Shown here piece after piece: positions 1 through 9,646 of a stretch of 64,000 bases of DNA. Every line of letters starts with the position of its first letter. The first letter of the stretch is position 1. The notes under the pieces were generated by a model that did no database searches, had not been told where the DNA came from, and was given only the letters and a program-made list of their open reading frames with translations. Location of the stretch: the NCBI RefSeq assembly GCF_950295315.1, contig NC_080164.1:55523451-55587450 (forward strand), in the 5' to 3' direction. Made by a program: the position numbers and the translations under genes. The stretch comes from Erinaceus europaeus (lineage: Eukaryota; Chordata; Mammalia; Eulipotyphla; Erinaceidae).

Positions 1-1072
1 CAGAAACATTTAATTGTTATGGTTACTCTTTTGATTGTAACTAATGTAAGGAAGTAGAAAAGATAACTTAAAAGACAGAAACATTTTATCAGTATGGTCT
101 CCCAAGCCCAGGAATATACTTTAAATGGGCTAGGAGAGGGAATTCAGATCACTTGGAAATAATAACCATTCAGAGCTCCATTATATATTGAAAGTTCCCT
201 AGAGCCCATATACTTAGGCAACACTAAATCAGTGTTTCTTAATCTAGGTGTCTGAAAGTTCTCACTGGTGTGTCCAGACAAGCTTGGTTTTCTTCTTTTT
301 CTTTTTCTTGTCAGCCCACATTTTCAGCCAGAGACACCCCCCCCCCCCCCCAGTATCTTGGTTGCTGAAATGGTTTTGTAGTGAGGAATTCTATAGAACT
401 CTTACCTATCTTCTCACTATTTTGTGTCAAGGATCTTTTTGATAGGCGATCACAAACATTTTCGCAAGTTGTAGATTTTAAAGGGTGGGAAAACAAACTA
501 AATTTAAACATCACACTTATAGAAATGCTCATTTAAAACAATTACTAAGAGTTTAACTTTCCTATAGATTAAACGCAAGTTCATTTAAATCATGAAACTG
601 TACAGATTGAAAGATATCACTGCCTTTTATCTGCATGACCAGTTATACTATTCCACATTGCCATACAATCACTGTTTTTATAAAATGTCCTTAGTTCTTC
701 ATTTTGAAGTGATATGTACTGATTGATTAATCAGGTCTGTTTTTACAGAACAAAATGATTAAATAATCTTCTGGATTGCAATATACATTGGATTTTCCTA
801 TATTCTCTAGTATTTTTTTTTTTTTTAGTGTATTTAATTTGCCAAAGATACTGGATTGTCAGAAGATTAATGACACAGTTTTGCAGCAGTTGGAGCTAGT
901 TCATTTTTAGAAGTACTAGAGTCATTGGTATCTATGCTATTTCTATGTCATTTGACAGGTAACAGTTCTAACTTCATTTAAAAAATTGAGCTATTTGATT
1001 GTGTTTTGGAGATTTTACAAGTTAAAGATGGAAGGCCAAACTGCACTTTCTCCATATGTTACTATTTTACTT
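1..1072. other. Intron, nothing recognised
   Basis: AT-rich unique-looking sequence with a C14 run near 338-352 and a T run near 812. No exon or known repeat identified. Confidence 0.5.
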
Positions 1073-1856
1073 CTATAAAAGAAAGAACACGTCAAGTTCA
1101 TGAAAAGTTTCATAAAGTTTGTAATGAAAGTGCTCTATAAGAATGTCAGTGCTAATGATAAATTCAGAAAATTCTGTGCTGGTAATTTTGATCTCACCAA
1201 TGTTCCTTGGTTGGGGAGACAACTGAGGTTGATGATAACAAAATAAAGGCATTGGTCTAGTCAAACCCATGTTACACAATACAAGAGATTGCAGAAACAT
1301 TGAATATCCATCATTCAAGCATTCATAACCATCTGAAGAAGCTGGAGAAAGAAGCAAGCTCCATATTTGGCTTCCTCATGAATTCAAAGTAGTTTATTTA
1401 ATGGTACATATAAACATCAGTGATATACTCATTAAATGTGAGAAAAATGATCCTTTTTTGAAGGACTGGTAACTGGTGATGAGAAATGGATTGTTTACAA
1501 TAGTGTCGTGTACAGTCTTTATCCTGACATGATGATTCGCCTGAAATGACATTGAAAGCAGACATTCATCAGAGGAAGGTTATGCTCTCAGCGTGGTAGG
1601 TTTTTAAAGGTGTCATGTTTTTTGAGCTCCTACAAAGGACCGAAGCAATCAGTCAGTGTCTGCTGTTGCAGTTGGACAAACCCATCATCCAGAAATTTCC
1701 TGAAGTCCTTAGTTGTAAAGGACCACATACAGATTTGATCACCCTTCAAAAATTGTTGGAGCTTGGACAGGATGTTTGCCACACCCATAGTACTTGCCTG
1801 ACCTTGCACCCTCAGACTCCACTTGTTTTGCTCTCTTCAAAACTCCTTCTGTAGGG
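1073..1856 (+). pseudogene. Decayed mariner-family transposase remnant
   Basis: Broken frames read like a mariner DDE transposase on the + strand, in the expected order: GNFDLTN (helix-turn-helix region), then a TGDEKWI-like catalytic block near 1475-1495, then HQRKVMLS, GVMFFELL and QLDKPIIQ, and finally QKLLELGQDV near 1745-1775. Several frameshifts and stops interrupt it. I could not find the terminal inverted repeats, so the limits are those of the recognisable coding part. Confidence 0.75.
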
Positions 1857-2150
1857 GCCCAGGCAGCAGTGCTCTTTTAGTTAAGTACACATAATGTGAA
1901 GGCAAGGACTGGAGAAAGGATCCTGGCTTGAGCCCTCCCTCCCACATACAGGGGGGTTGCTTCACAAGTGGCGGAGCAGGTCTATAGGTGTCTTATTTTT
2001 CCCTCCTCTGTCTTCTCCTCCTCTCTCAATTTCTCTCTGTCCTTTCAGCAACAGTAACAATGGGGGGAAAAAGCCACCAGAAGCAGTGGATTGGTAGTGC
2101 AGGCATTGAGTCCCAGTGGTAACCTTGGAGGCAGGGAAAAAAAATTCCTT
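1855..2150 (+). mobile_element. SINE, A family with 3' extension
   Basis: tRNA-like head (GTTAAGTACACATAATG), GCTTCACAAGTGGCGGAGCA, pyrimidine tract, then the longer 3' end AGCAGTGGATTGGTAGTGCA and AACCTTGGAGGCAG before an A run. It abuts the mariner remnant. Confidence 0.8.
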
Positions 2151-2267
2151 GTGTGGTGTAACATTCAATTAAGATGAGGCTGTAAATCAGCACCTTGTTC
2201 AGTTTTTTTTTTTTTTTTTTGCTGATAAAGATAGGCCCTTCTATGAACCAGGAATTATAAAGCTGAG

Positions 2268-2382
2268 GGGGCTGGGTGATGATGCACCAGGTTAAGCACA
2301 CATAATACTAATCGCAAGGACCCGCTGAAGGAATTAGAAAGTATAGTACTAATCGCAAGGGCCCGCTGAAGGAATTAGAAAG
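2268..2382 (+). repeat. SINE head fragment with 41-base tandem duplication
   Basis: A truncated SINE head (GCACCAGGTTAAGCACACAT). A 36-base unit at 2306-2341 is repeated at 2347-2382 with one change (GGACCC to GGGCCC), period 41. Confidence 0.75.
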
Positions 2383-2390
2383 CTCATGGA

Positions 2391-2679
2391 GGGAGTCAGG
2401 CAGTAGCACAGTGGGTTAAGCTCACTAAGCGCAAAGTGCAAGGACCGGAGTAAGGGACCTGAGTTAGGATCTGGGTTCGAGCCCCCAGCTCCCCATGTGC
2501 AGAGGCATCGCTTCACAGGTGGTGAAGCAGATCTGCAGGTGTCTTTCTTGCTCTTTGTCTTCCCCTCCTCTCTCCATTTCTCTCTGTCCTATCCAACAAT
2601 GACAACATCAGTAACAACAATAACTATAACAAAACAATAAGGGCAACAAAAGGGAAACTAAATAAATATTTTTAAAAAA
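2391..2679 (+). mobile_element. SINE, A family, with 13-bp target duplication
   Basis: Full A-type element (GGAGTCAGGCAGTAGCACAG ... GGGCAACAAAAGGGAAAC). GAAAGCTCATGGA flanks it at 2378-2390 and 2680-2692. Confidence 0.93.
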
Positions 2680-2744
2680 GAAAGCTCATGGAAAGATGGC
2701 AAAAGGTTATTGAACAAAATGGGCAATATATTATCGATTAATCT

Positions 2745-3046
2745 TTGTTCTTTTTTTTTTTTTGCCTCCAGGGTTATCATTGGGGCTTGGTGCTGGTACT
2801 ACAAATCCACTGCAGCCATTTTTTCCCCATTTTATTGGATAGAGACAGAAAGTGAGAGGAGGGGGAGAGAGGGAGAGAGAAAGATAAATACCTGCAGGCC
2901 CCCCCCCCAAAAAAAAAAATACCTGCAGCCCTACTTAACCGCTTGTGAAGCAGAGCTGCTGCAGGCTCGAACTTGGATTCTTGCGCAAGTCCTTGCACTT
3001 AGTACTATGTGCACTTCTCGGGTATGCCACTGCTCTGCACCCTGAA
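2745..3046 (-). mobile_element. SINE, minus strand, with target duplication
   Basis: Begins with a T run and GCCTCCAGGGTTATCATTGG and ends near ATGCCACTGCTCTGCACCC. CTTTGTTCTT occurs at both ends (2743 and 3047). It lies only 170 bases upstream of PUS10 exon 1 and opposes the + SINE at 2391-2679. Confidence 0.88.
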
Positions 3047-3217
3047 CTTTGTTCTTTACATAAAGAAATGACCTTTGACAAACAAAGTACAAAATAATGT
3101 TTTCCAAATAAAAGCTAGTTTTCATAGCTAAAGATGCTGATATGTATGTCTATGGAAGTAAAACACAAAAGATGCTCATTAGTTTTTGTGTTTCCTTTTT
3201 AGTTGTGATTTTTCAGT

Positions 3218-3343
3218 ATGTTTCCACTGAATGAGGAAAACAAGCATGTGGCCCAGTTGTTGTTCAGTACTGGTACCTGTCCAAGATGTATCTTCAGATT
3301 CTGTGGTGTGGACTTCCATGCACCTTACAAACTTTCATACAAG
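3218..3343 (+). CDS. PUS10: PUS10 coding exon 1 (residues 1-42)
   Basis: Starts at the ATG of MFPLNEENK and ends in phase 0 before donor GTATTT. It carries the first zinc-ligand pair, CPRC, at residues 21-24, followed by IFRFCGVDFHAPYK. Two AG acceptors lie upstream, at 3201-3202 and 3215-3216, so the exon begins at 3203 or 3217. Both are 5' of the ATG, so the protein is unaffected. The reading matches the known Pus10 N-terminus very closely. Confidence 0.96.
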
Positions 3344-3659
3344 GTATTTTATGTTTTGTTTTTTTTAAGTTAAGAAATTTATTTTTAAATGAGTTCCCGA
3401 ATACTTGAGGGCAATTATCTATGTATAACTCTTTATTGATTTTTTTTAGTACTATAGTAAAATAATTACTAATGGTAATACTTTCTGAATTGCTACTCTC
3501 AGAAGAAAAATCTCATAATAAATGTGAGTACCTTCTCAAATGACCAGATCTAACATTTAATGTAGTACAATCATTGTGGAGTCATTTCCTGGTGCTTTAA
3601 ATTTTTATGCCTTTCCAAAAGGGTATCTAGATAGGATATCATAATGTGGTGCCTCTCAT

Positions 3660-3830
3660 CAGATATTACTAAGATGTAACAGAGGAGGTGATTTAGCAGG
3701 TACTAAGACATGTTGCTGTGCATGTGTGAGTTTCTGGGTTTGATCCCTGGCACAGCATATCATGAAGCAGTGCTCTGGTATTTCTCTCTCTTTCCCTTTC
3801 GTGAGGTGAGTAAACATATATATATATATT
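3660..3830 (+). mobile_element. SINE, old D type
   Basis: GGAGGTGATTTAGCAGGTAC, then GTTTGATCCCTGGCACAGCA and GAAGCAGTGCTCTGG. A degenerate B box is visible. Confidence 0.5.
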
Positions 3831-3930
3831 TTTTTTCCCTCTAGGATTATCGCTGAGACTTGGTGCCTGCACTATGAATCCACTGCTCATATAGTCTTTT
3901 GTTTTTTGATAGGACAGAGAGAAATTGAGA
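3831..3930 (-). mobile_element. SINE fragment, minus strand
   Basis: CCCTCTAGGATTATCGCTGA and TTGATAGGACAGAGAGAAAT; the head half is missing. Confidence 0.6.
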
Positions 3931-4060
3931 CAATGGTATAATCAGTAAATTGCTGACCTTACAAGCATGAAGTCTCAAGTTTGATCTCCAATATAATAAG
4001 TATCAGAGTGATGCTTTGATTCTCTCTATATATGTTATCATCAAATAAAGCAAATCTTTA
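3931..4060 (+). mobile_element. SINE, old D type
   Basis: ATAATCAGTAAATTGCTGAC, CAAGTTTGATCTCCAATATA, AGTGATGCTTTGATTCTCTC; degenerate. Confidence 0.45.
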
Positions 4061-4149
4061 AAAAATGATAATACACATACAGTAATCAGCATAGCATATA
4101 TAGAATTTCCAGTTTTCAAAGTAGTTTTACATATTTTATTAGATATTGC

Positions 4150-4329
4150 CCCTTAAATTGAGAAGGGAGGGGAGCATAGAGAGGGAGAGATACCTACAGA
4201 CCTGCTTCACCTTTTGTGAAGCTTTTCCCTTATGGGTGGGGAGTGGGAGGTTTGAATCCAGATCTTTGCAAAGATCCTTGTGCTTCATACTATGTGTACT
4301 TAACCAGTTGTGCCACTGCCCAGCCCCCT
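4150..4329 (-). mobile_element. SINE, minus strand
   Basis: TTCACCTTTTGTGAAGCTTT, GTGGGGAGTGGGAGGTTTGA and GTGCCACTGCCCAGCCCCC; tail side degraded. Confidence 0.7.
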
Positions 4330-4349
4330 CTTCATTATTATTATATTAT

Positions 4350-4490
4350 TATTATTATTTTATTAATGGGAGAGAAGAGAAAGGACATAAAGGGAACCAG
4401 AGAATCATTCTGGCACATATGATGTTGGGGCATGAACTCAGGACCTCATGGTTGAGAGCTTAAGGCTTTATCTACTTCCTGGGCTGCAAT
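4350..4490 (-). mobile_element. SINE, D type, minus strand
   Basis: CAGAGAATCATTCTGGCACA, GGGGCATGAACTCAGGACCT and TTATCTACTTCCTGGGCTGC. It abuts the previous minus SINE. Confidence 0.6.
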
Positions 4491-4631
4491 AAATAAACCA
4501 TATGTATATGCATACATACATAACATATGCACACACACATATATATAAATAAATATATACACATATATTTATGATGTAACAGAGCAGGTGCTGTTCAAGA
4601 TCTAACAAGTGGAAACATTGTATATATGGCT

Positions 4632-4872
4632 ACTTTTTTTTTTTTTTTCCCACCAGGGTTATCACTGGGGCTCAATGCCTGTACTACAAATCCAACAGAA
4701 ATAAATTGAGAGGGGAGGGAGAGAGAAAGATAAACACCTATAGACTTGCTTCACCACTTGTGAAATATCCCCGCTATAAGTAGGGAGTGGGGGCTCAAAC
4801 CTAGGTCTTTGAACTGGTCTTTGCGCATAGGACTATGTGTGCTAAATCTGGTACACCACTGCCTGGTTCCAC
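4632..4872 (-). mobile_element. SINE, minus strand
   Basis: T run, CACCAGGGTTATCACTGGGG, CTTCACCACTTGTGAAATAT, TACACCACTGCCTGGTTCCA. Confidence 0.8.
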
Positions 4873-5433
4873 CCTCACCTTTTTTTTCTTTTCTATATTG
4901 CCATTTGTATTTATAAATAGATGTTTGCAGCCCTTTAGAAGTGAATACTTATTATCATTATAACATTACTACTAATAGTAAAAGTAATATAGAGAGATCT
5001 TTTATATTTGTGGTAATATACAGAGAGTTTTGACATTTACTATAATAATTACAATAAGATAAAACATTTGTGAAAATTTTTATTCTGATAGTGATGTTCT
5101 TTTCAGAGGCAGATAATAACTATATAATATTTTTGTTCTATTTTTATTAATTTAATAATGGTTTATAAGATTATAGGGATATAGTTTCTATAATATATGG
5201 ACTCGAATAATCTTTCTTTCAATGTGATTTTGTTATAATGTTGATCAAGAGAAAATAACAGTGCTGACTAAATTGAATAAAATGTTCAAAGACCTACTTT
5301 ATTATAGGTTATTTTGCTCAGAGTACCAGTTTTTTGTTTTTTATTGATGGTTTACAGAATACTCATTGAAACATGGGTGCAGTTTCATTATGCATCAGGA
5401 CCCCCATAGACTACTAGTTTTAAGAATCTGTTG

Positions 5434-5562
5434 ACGGTGGGAGTATAGCATAATGGTTATGCAAAGAGACTTTCATGCCTGAGGCTCTCAAGTCCCAGGT
5501 TCAATCCCCCATAACATCATAACCCAGAGCTGAGCAGTGCTCTGGTTAAAAAAAAAAAAAAA
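5434..5562 (+). mobile_element. SINE, C type, with target duplication
   Basis: ATAGCATAATGGTTATGCAA, CCTGAGGCTCTCAAGTCCCA, B-box-like GGTTCAATCCC and a poly-A tail. AATCTGTTGA flanks it (5424-5433, 5563-5572). Confidence 0.88.
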
Positions 5563-5813
5563 AATCTGTTGAAGGTACTAAGTGAGGATCCCCCCCACAC
5601 ACATACAACACAAACATACATCCTCAGTTTCTTATGATCTTAAAAAATATTTCCCAGGAATTAAGAATAGCACACATTTTTTCTTATTTACTAGTAGTTT
5701 TGATGATTTTAGAAATAATCATTATAGTCAGTACTCATTTATTGTTGTTATGATATGTCAGATTCTCCCATTTAATCCTGTAATAACTTGTTAGCTAAGT
5801 ACATATTATAAAA

Positions 5814-6081
5814 TTTTTTTATATTTATTCCCTTTTGTTGTCCTTGTTTTATTGTTGTAGTTATTATTGATGTTGTCATTGTTGGATAGGACAGAGAGAA
5901 ATGGAGAGAGGAGGGGAAGACAGAGAGGGGAAGAGAAAGATAGACACCTGCAGACCTGCTTCACCGCCTGTGAAGTGACTCCCCTGTAGGTGGGGAGCCT
6001 GTGGCTCAAACCAGGATCCTTACGGTGGTCCTTGCGCTTTGTGCCACATGCGCTTAACCCATTAAGCTACCGCCAGACTCC
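5814..6081 (-). mobile_element. SINE, A family, minus strand
   Basis: ATTCCCTTTTGTTGTCCTTG, GGATAGGACAGAGAGAAATG, CTTCACCGCCTGTGAAGTGA, GCTACCGCCAGACTCCC. Near full length. Confidence 0.9.
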
Positions 6082-6227
6082 CGACTTGTCTTTTTTTTAA
6101 AGAACTCTGGTGGTTGGAGTGGTTTGAAATTACAGCCCTATTATTTTCTAATTTTGTAAATAAATAGTAAATCAAAATAAATATAAATATTAAATTATAA
6201 AAACTTAAAAAAGAAAACAAGTCTCAC

Positions 6228-6361
6228 TGGGGAAAAATATTTATTAGTGAGAGGAAGAGAGAACAAGAGCATCACTCTAGTGTATACATTGCTTTGGATT
6301 GAAATTAGGGCTTCATGCTTGAGGGTTCAACATTTTATCCATTGTACCACTTCCCTGGCCA
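6228..6361 (-). mobile_element. SINE, D type, minus strand
   Basis: GAGCATCACTCTAGTGTATA, GGGCTTCATGCTTGAGGGTT, TACCACTTCCCTGGCCAC. Confidence 0.6.
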
Positions 6362-6363
6362 CT

Positions 6364-6477
6364 GTCTATTTTCAGATGAAGAAACAGGCACAGAGAGATT
6401 AAGAAACCTGCATAAAGTTACACAGCTATTAAATGAGAAAGCTAGGATATGACTTGTCTGACTCCAAAGCATAGAAT
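6364..6477 (-). mobile_element. MIR, antisense
   Basis: TTTTCAGATGAAGAAACAGG, CACAGAGAGATTAAGAAACC and TTACACAGCTATTAAATGAG are the antisense MIR core. Confidence 0.75.
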
Positions 6478-6905
6478 TTGGAGCTAGATTTGAATCCCAG
6501 TCTCACCGCTTTTTCAGCTCTGGTTTTCTCTCTCTCTCGCTCTCTCTTTTTAAAATATTTATTTATTTATTCCCTTTTGTTGCCCTTGTTGTTTTATTGT
6601 TGTAGTTATTATTGTTGTTGATGTCGTTGTTGAATAGGACAGAGAGAAATGGAGAGAGGAGGGGAGACACAGAGGGAGAGAGAAAGATAGACACCTGCAG
6701 ACCTGCTTCTCCGCCTGTGAAGCGACTCCCCTGCAGGTGGGGAGCCGGAGAGCTCGAAACAGGATCCTCACACCCGTCCTTGCTCTTTGCGCCACCTGCG
6801 CAAAGCACTACTGCCCGACTCCCTCTGGTTTTCTCTTTTGCAAATAGGAATTACATTTACCTCACAAGAATTGAAGGGGCAGTATCTAATAAATATGTAA
6901 AACTA
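6478..6905 (+). mobile_element. MIR, sense, split by an A SINE
   Basis: Left part TTTGAATCCCAGTCTCACCG and right part AATAGGAATTACATTTACCT then CTCACAAGAATTGAAGGGG look like one MIR. The A SINE at 6536-6822 with its own duplication lies between them. Confidence 0.55.
6536..6822 (-). mobile_element. SINE, A family, minus strand, with target duplication
   Basis: Near-consensus A element ending GCACTACTGCCCGACTCC. CTCTGGTTTTCTC flanks it (6518-6530 and 6823-6835). It splits a MIR. Confidence 0.93.
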
Positions 6906-6962
6906 CTGTGAAAACTGGAAATTTTATATATGCTATACTGATTCCTGTATGTGTATTATCAT

Positions 6963-7090
6963 TTTTTAAATATTACTTTATTTGATGATAATAGAGAGAA
7001 TCAGAGCATCACTTGTTATAATGGAGATCAAACTTGAGACTTCATGCTTGTAAAGTCAGCACTTTATCAATTATACCACTTTCTAGACAA
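6963..7090 (-). mobile_element. SINE, D type, minus strand
   Basis: AGAGCATCACTTGTTATAAT, TTGAGACTTCATGCTTGTAA, ATTATACCACTTTCTAGAC. Confidence 0.55.
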
Positions 7091-7304
7091 TGTATATTCA
7101 TTTATATATACTATAACTATAAAATAAGCTGATATTTCTGTAATTCTAAAAACATTATAATCTTATTCAAGTTTTTATTGTGATATTTGAAGTAAATATG
7201 AAAGAAGAAAGCTTTACTAATTTTTTAATATCAGATTATTCAAATAAACATGAAAATATTTGAAGACAATTTTTTTGTTAACCATGTTTGGAATTTGATT
7301 TAGT

Positions 7305-7445
7305 GGCTCAAGAAGTGATATAGTGGATAAAGCATTGAACTTTCAAGCTTGTGGTCCCAAGTTCAGTTCCTGGCATCATGTGTGCCAGAGTGATCCTCTC
7401 TTAGTCCCTTTTTCTCTCTTCCTTTCTCAAACAAATAAATCTTTT
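7305..7445 (+). mobile_element. SINE, D type
   Basis: TATAGTGGATAAAGCATTGA, GGTCCCAAGTTCAGTTCCTG, CAGAGTGATCCTCTCTTAGT, AAATAAATC tail. Confidence 0.65.
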
Positions 7446-7587
7446 GATATGTTCTATTTATATACTTATAGTTCTAGTCACATAACTATATGTATACCAT
7501 ATGTATCTTTGTGCGCGAGCTTGTGTGCACTGGCATAGATCTTAAATTTTTAAAATAATTTTATTCAATTTTGAGCCTTTAAAAAAA

Positions 7588-7765
7588 TTTTTAAATTATC
7601 TTTATTTATTGGCTAGATGGCCAAAGATCTAGAGGGGAGGGAAAGATAAAGAGAGACAGAAAGACACCTGCAGCCTTGCCTCATCACTCACAAAGCTTTC
7701 CCCCTGCAAGTGGGTACCAAGGTCTCCATCTTGGGTCCTTGTACACTGTAACTGCCTGGCCCCAT
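7588..7765 (-). mobile_element. SINE, B family, minus strand
   Basis: TTATCTTTATTTATTGGCTA, ACACCTGCAGCCTTGCCTCA, CTTTCCCCCTGCAAGTGGG, CTGCCTGGCCCC. Confidence 0.8.
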
Positions 7766-8425
7766 ATCTTAAATATTAATAAGTATTTATGTGGCCAGAA
7801 TATGCCTGTTTGTATATATGTATATAAATAGTTAATTATTAAAGATAAAAAATAGGATCCATGTCTTAACAAAATATATTTAAAGGTTGCTTTCACTATA
7901 AGGTCAACAAATTGTAATCTGAGTGAATTTTGAAAGAGTTTTTATTTAGCAACTGAATAATAAAACCTAATTTAGACAAAACTAAGGAAAAGTCCTCTGA
8001 GTAATTAAATGAGTGGAATGTCTGAAATATGAGAAGTATTTTAATAGTGCCACTTGTTATATTTTAATATAAAGAGTTTCAAATCAAGTAAACCGAAAAG
8101 GAGCAGAATTATTCAATTAATACATGAAAATGTTTTGTGATAGTTGTACCAAAATTCTGTATTGCCAATGTGTGTTTACCTTTATTTAGTAAATTGTCTT
8201 GAAATAAGTTTTACTTAGTTGACTGCTTAATTTTCACATTTCATATTAAATATTGTTCATATGAGGTTTTAGTGATTATGCAATTATAAAATAACTTGGC
8301 AAGGAATGAAATTCAGTTTTCATTTTTATTTATTAAGAATTAGAAATCTTTTTTTTTTTTTTTTTGGCTGAAATGAGCAAATGAATGATCCTCACTACAG
8401 AACCACAATTCAAATTAATGAATTT
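7766..8425. other. Intron, nothing recognised
   Basis: AT-rich, no clear repeat; a T run at about 8350-8365. Confidence 0.5.
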
Positions 8426-8461
8426 GTGGTCTGGGAGGTGACGCAGTGGCTAAGGAACTAG

Positions 8462-8734
8462 ATCACAGACCCCTGCAAGCGTCAACCCAGCTTTGACCTA
8501 GCACGTTATGATTGGGCCCTCCTCAATCGCTATCTAACAGGCCATGGCCGGTGCGCCGCTATGTTCCATCGCTGGGGAGCCAGAGACGACCCGAACTGCC
8601 TCTGCGGCTACAGACAGACTATGACCCACATAGTCAACGACTGCCACCTCTCCAGATTCAAAGGAGGTCTTGAAACTTTACATCAGGCTCAACCTGACGC
8701 TGTTGACTGGCTACGGAAAAAGGGCAAACGCTAG
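8462..8734 (+). CDS. C-terminal fragment of retrotransposon ORF (90 codons plus stop)
   Basis: Open frame without its own start; the first codons overlap the target duplication. The Cys-X-Cys-X7-His-X4-Cys arrangement sits mid-fragment (CLCGYRQTMTHIVNDC). No RT or endonuclease domain is present, so it is an inert tail of a larger protein. Confidence 0.7.
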   Translation: MTDPCKRQPSFDLARYDWALLNRYLTGHGRCAAMFHRWGARDDPNCLCGYRQTMTHIVNDCHLSRFKGGLETLHQAQPDAVDWLRKKGKR

Positions 8735-8743
8735 AAGAAGAAG
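8464..8743 (+). mobile_element. RTE-like non-LTR retrotransposon 3' end, 5'-truncated
   Basis: A GC-rich 280-base block interrupts a SINE and is flanked by a perfect 12-bp direct repeat, AAGGAACTAGAT (8452-8463 and 8744-8755). One frame is open through it to a TAG at 8732-8734. It contains RYLTGHGRCAAMFHRWG, a CCHC-like CLCGYRQTMTHIVNDC knuckle and DAVDWLRKKGKR. I recognise this as the extreme C-terminus of a reverse transcriptase polyprotein from RTE-type elements; the clade is inferred. There is essentially no 3' UTR: the stop runs straight into an AAG-repeat tail. Intact frame and clean repeat suggest a young insertion. Confidence 0.82.
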
Positions 8744-8961
8744 AAGGAACTAGATTCTCAAGCATGAGGTCCTGAGTTCAATCCCTGGCAGCCATGTACC
8801 AGAGTGATGTCTGGTTCTTTCTTTCTCTCTTCCTATCTTTCTCATTAATAAATAAATAAAATCTTAAAAAAACAAATTAGTGAATTCATTAATGGAACTT
8901 TTCTGCCTCAGTTTTAGGACTTAGATTTCACTAACAAATGCAACTCTTTAGAAAATAAACT

Positions 8962-9100
8962 GTAGCCTGGTAGGACTTGAAAGTATGAAAGTGGACTTGA
9001 AAGTATGAAATGCTGAGTTTGGTCTCTAGCACTTAATATGCCAAAGTGGTACTTTGGTTCTCCCTCCCCCTCTCTTTTTCTCATAAATAAATAAATCCAT
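8962..9100 (+). mobile_element. SINE, old D type with small duplication
   Basis: GCTGAGTTTGGTCTCTAGCA, TGCCAAAGTGGTACTTTGGT, ATAAATAAATAAATCC. GGACTTGAAAGTATGAAA is repeated twice at its head (8971 and 8993 region). Confidence 0.6.
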
Positions 9101-9330
9101 TTTTTAATATTCACATTTATATATTATAAAAGGTAATTCTTCTTTTAATTCCCATAAAAATCAGTGCTGACTAATAAAATTGATAGCTTCAAAATTGATA
9201 CAAATCAACACTGTATTAATTTATGATGTGTCACAATTTTACTCCATGTTTTGCTTTACTGTTAAGGGTATTATCAAAGGGTTATTACTTTTCTTAATAA
9301 AAAAACTGATTAAAAAATCTGATTTTTCAG

Positions 9331-9594
9331 GAATTGCTCAACGAACTACAGAAATTTCTGGAAACTGAAAAAGATGAATTAATTTTGCAATCTCCAAATC
9401 CACCTTCCAAAAAGATTAAACTACAAGAATTAGAAGATGGAATTGAAGGAATTGATAATCTGAATCAAAATGGAGAAAGAAAGATCTCTGTTGTAGAAGA
9501 TGGAGACATTGCTTCCAAGGATTCAAATTTGAATGTGTGCAATGTATGCTTAGGAATTCTTCAAGAATTTTGTGAAAAAGAGTTCATTAAAAAG
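9331..9594 (+). CDS. PUS10: PUS10 coding exon 2 (residues 43-130)
   Basis: Phase 0 at both ends (acceptor TTTTTCAG, donor GTAACT), 88 codons from ELLNELQKF to EFIKK. It holds the second cysteine pair of the zinc site, CNVC at residues 112-115. The acidic linker around residues 78-85 (EDGIEGIDNL) appears three residues longer than human as I remember it. A minus-strand SINE begins about 50 bases past the donor. Confidence 0.96.
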
Positions 9595-9646
9595 GTAACT
9601 AATTTGTTTTTACTATATGTGTAATTATTTAGAGATTTTTAGTCTT

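Larger units (their letters stand above)
8426..8875 (+). mobile_element. SINE, D type, host of the RTE-like insertion
   Basis: GGTCTGGGAGGTGACGCAGT and GGCTAAGGAACTAGAT, then the insert, then TTCTCAAGCATGAGGTCCTG, GTTCAATCCCTGGCAG, TGATGTCTGGTTCTTTC and AATAAAATCTTAAAAA. The intact copy at 37431-37583 shows the uninterrupted arrangement. Confidence 0.9.

Noticed and set aside
5450..5520. Functional tRNA gene suggested by the tRNA-like heads and B boxes
   Set aside because: The heads do not fold into a complete cloverleaf by eye and belong to dispersed SINE copies.
8426..8755. Host gene exon encoding a CCHC zinc knuckle
   Set aside because: The block is flanked by a target duplication inside a SINE and lacks splice sites matching PUS10; retrotransposon origin explains it better.
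9334..9624. 96-codon frame starting at an apparent start codon at 9334
   Set aside because: It is PUS10 exon 2 read from just inside its acceptor and through the donor at 9595; not a separate gene.
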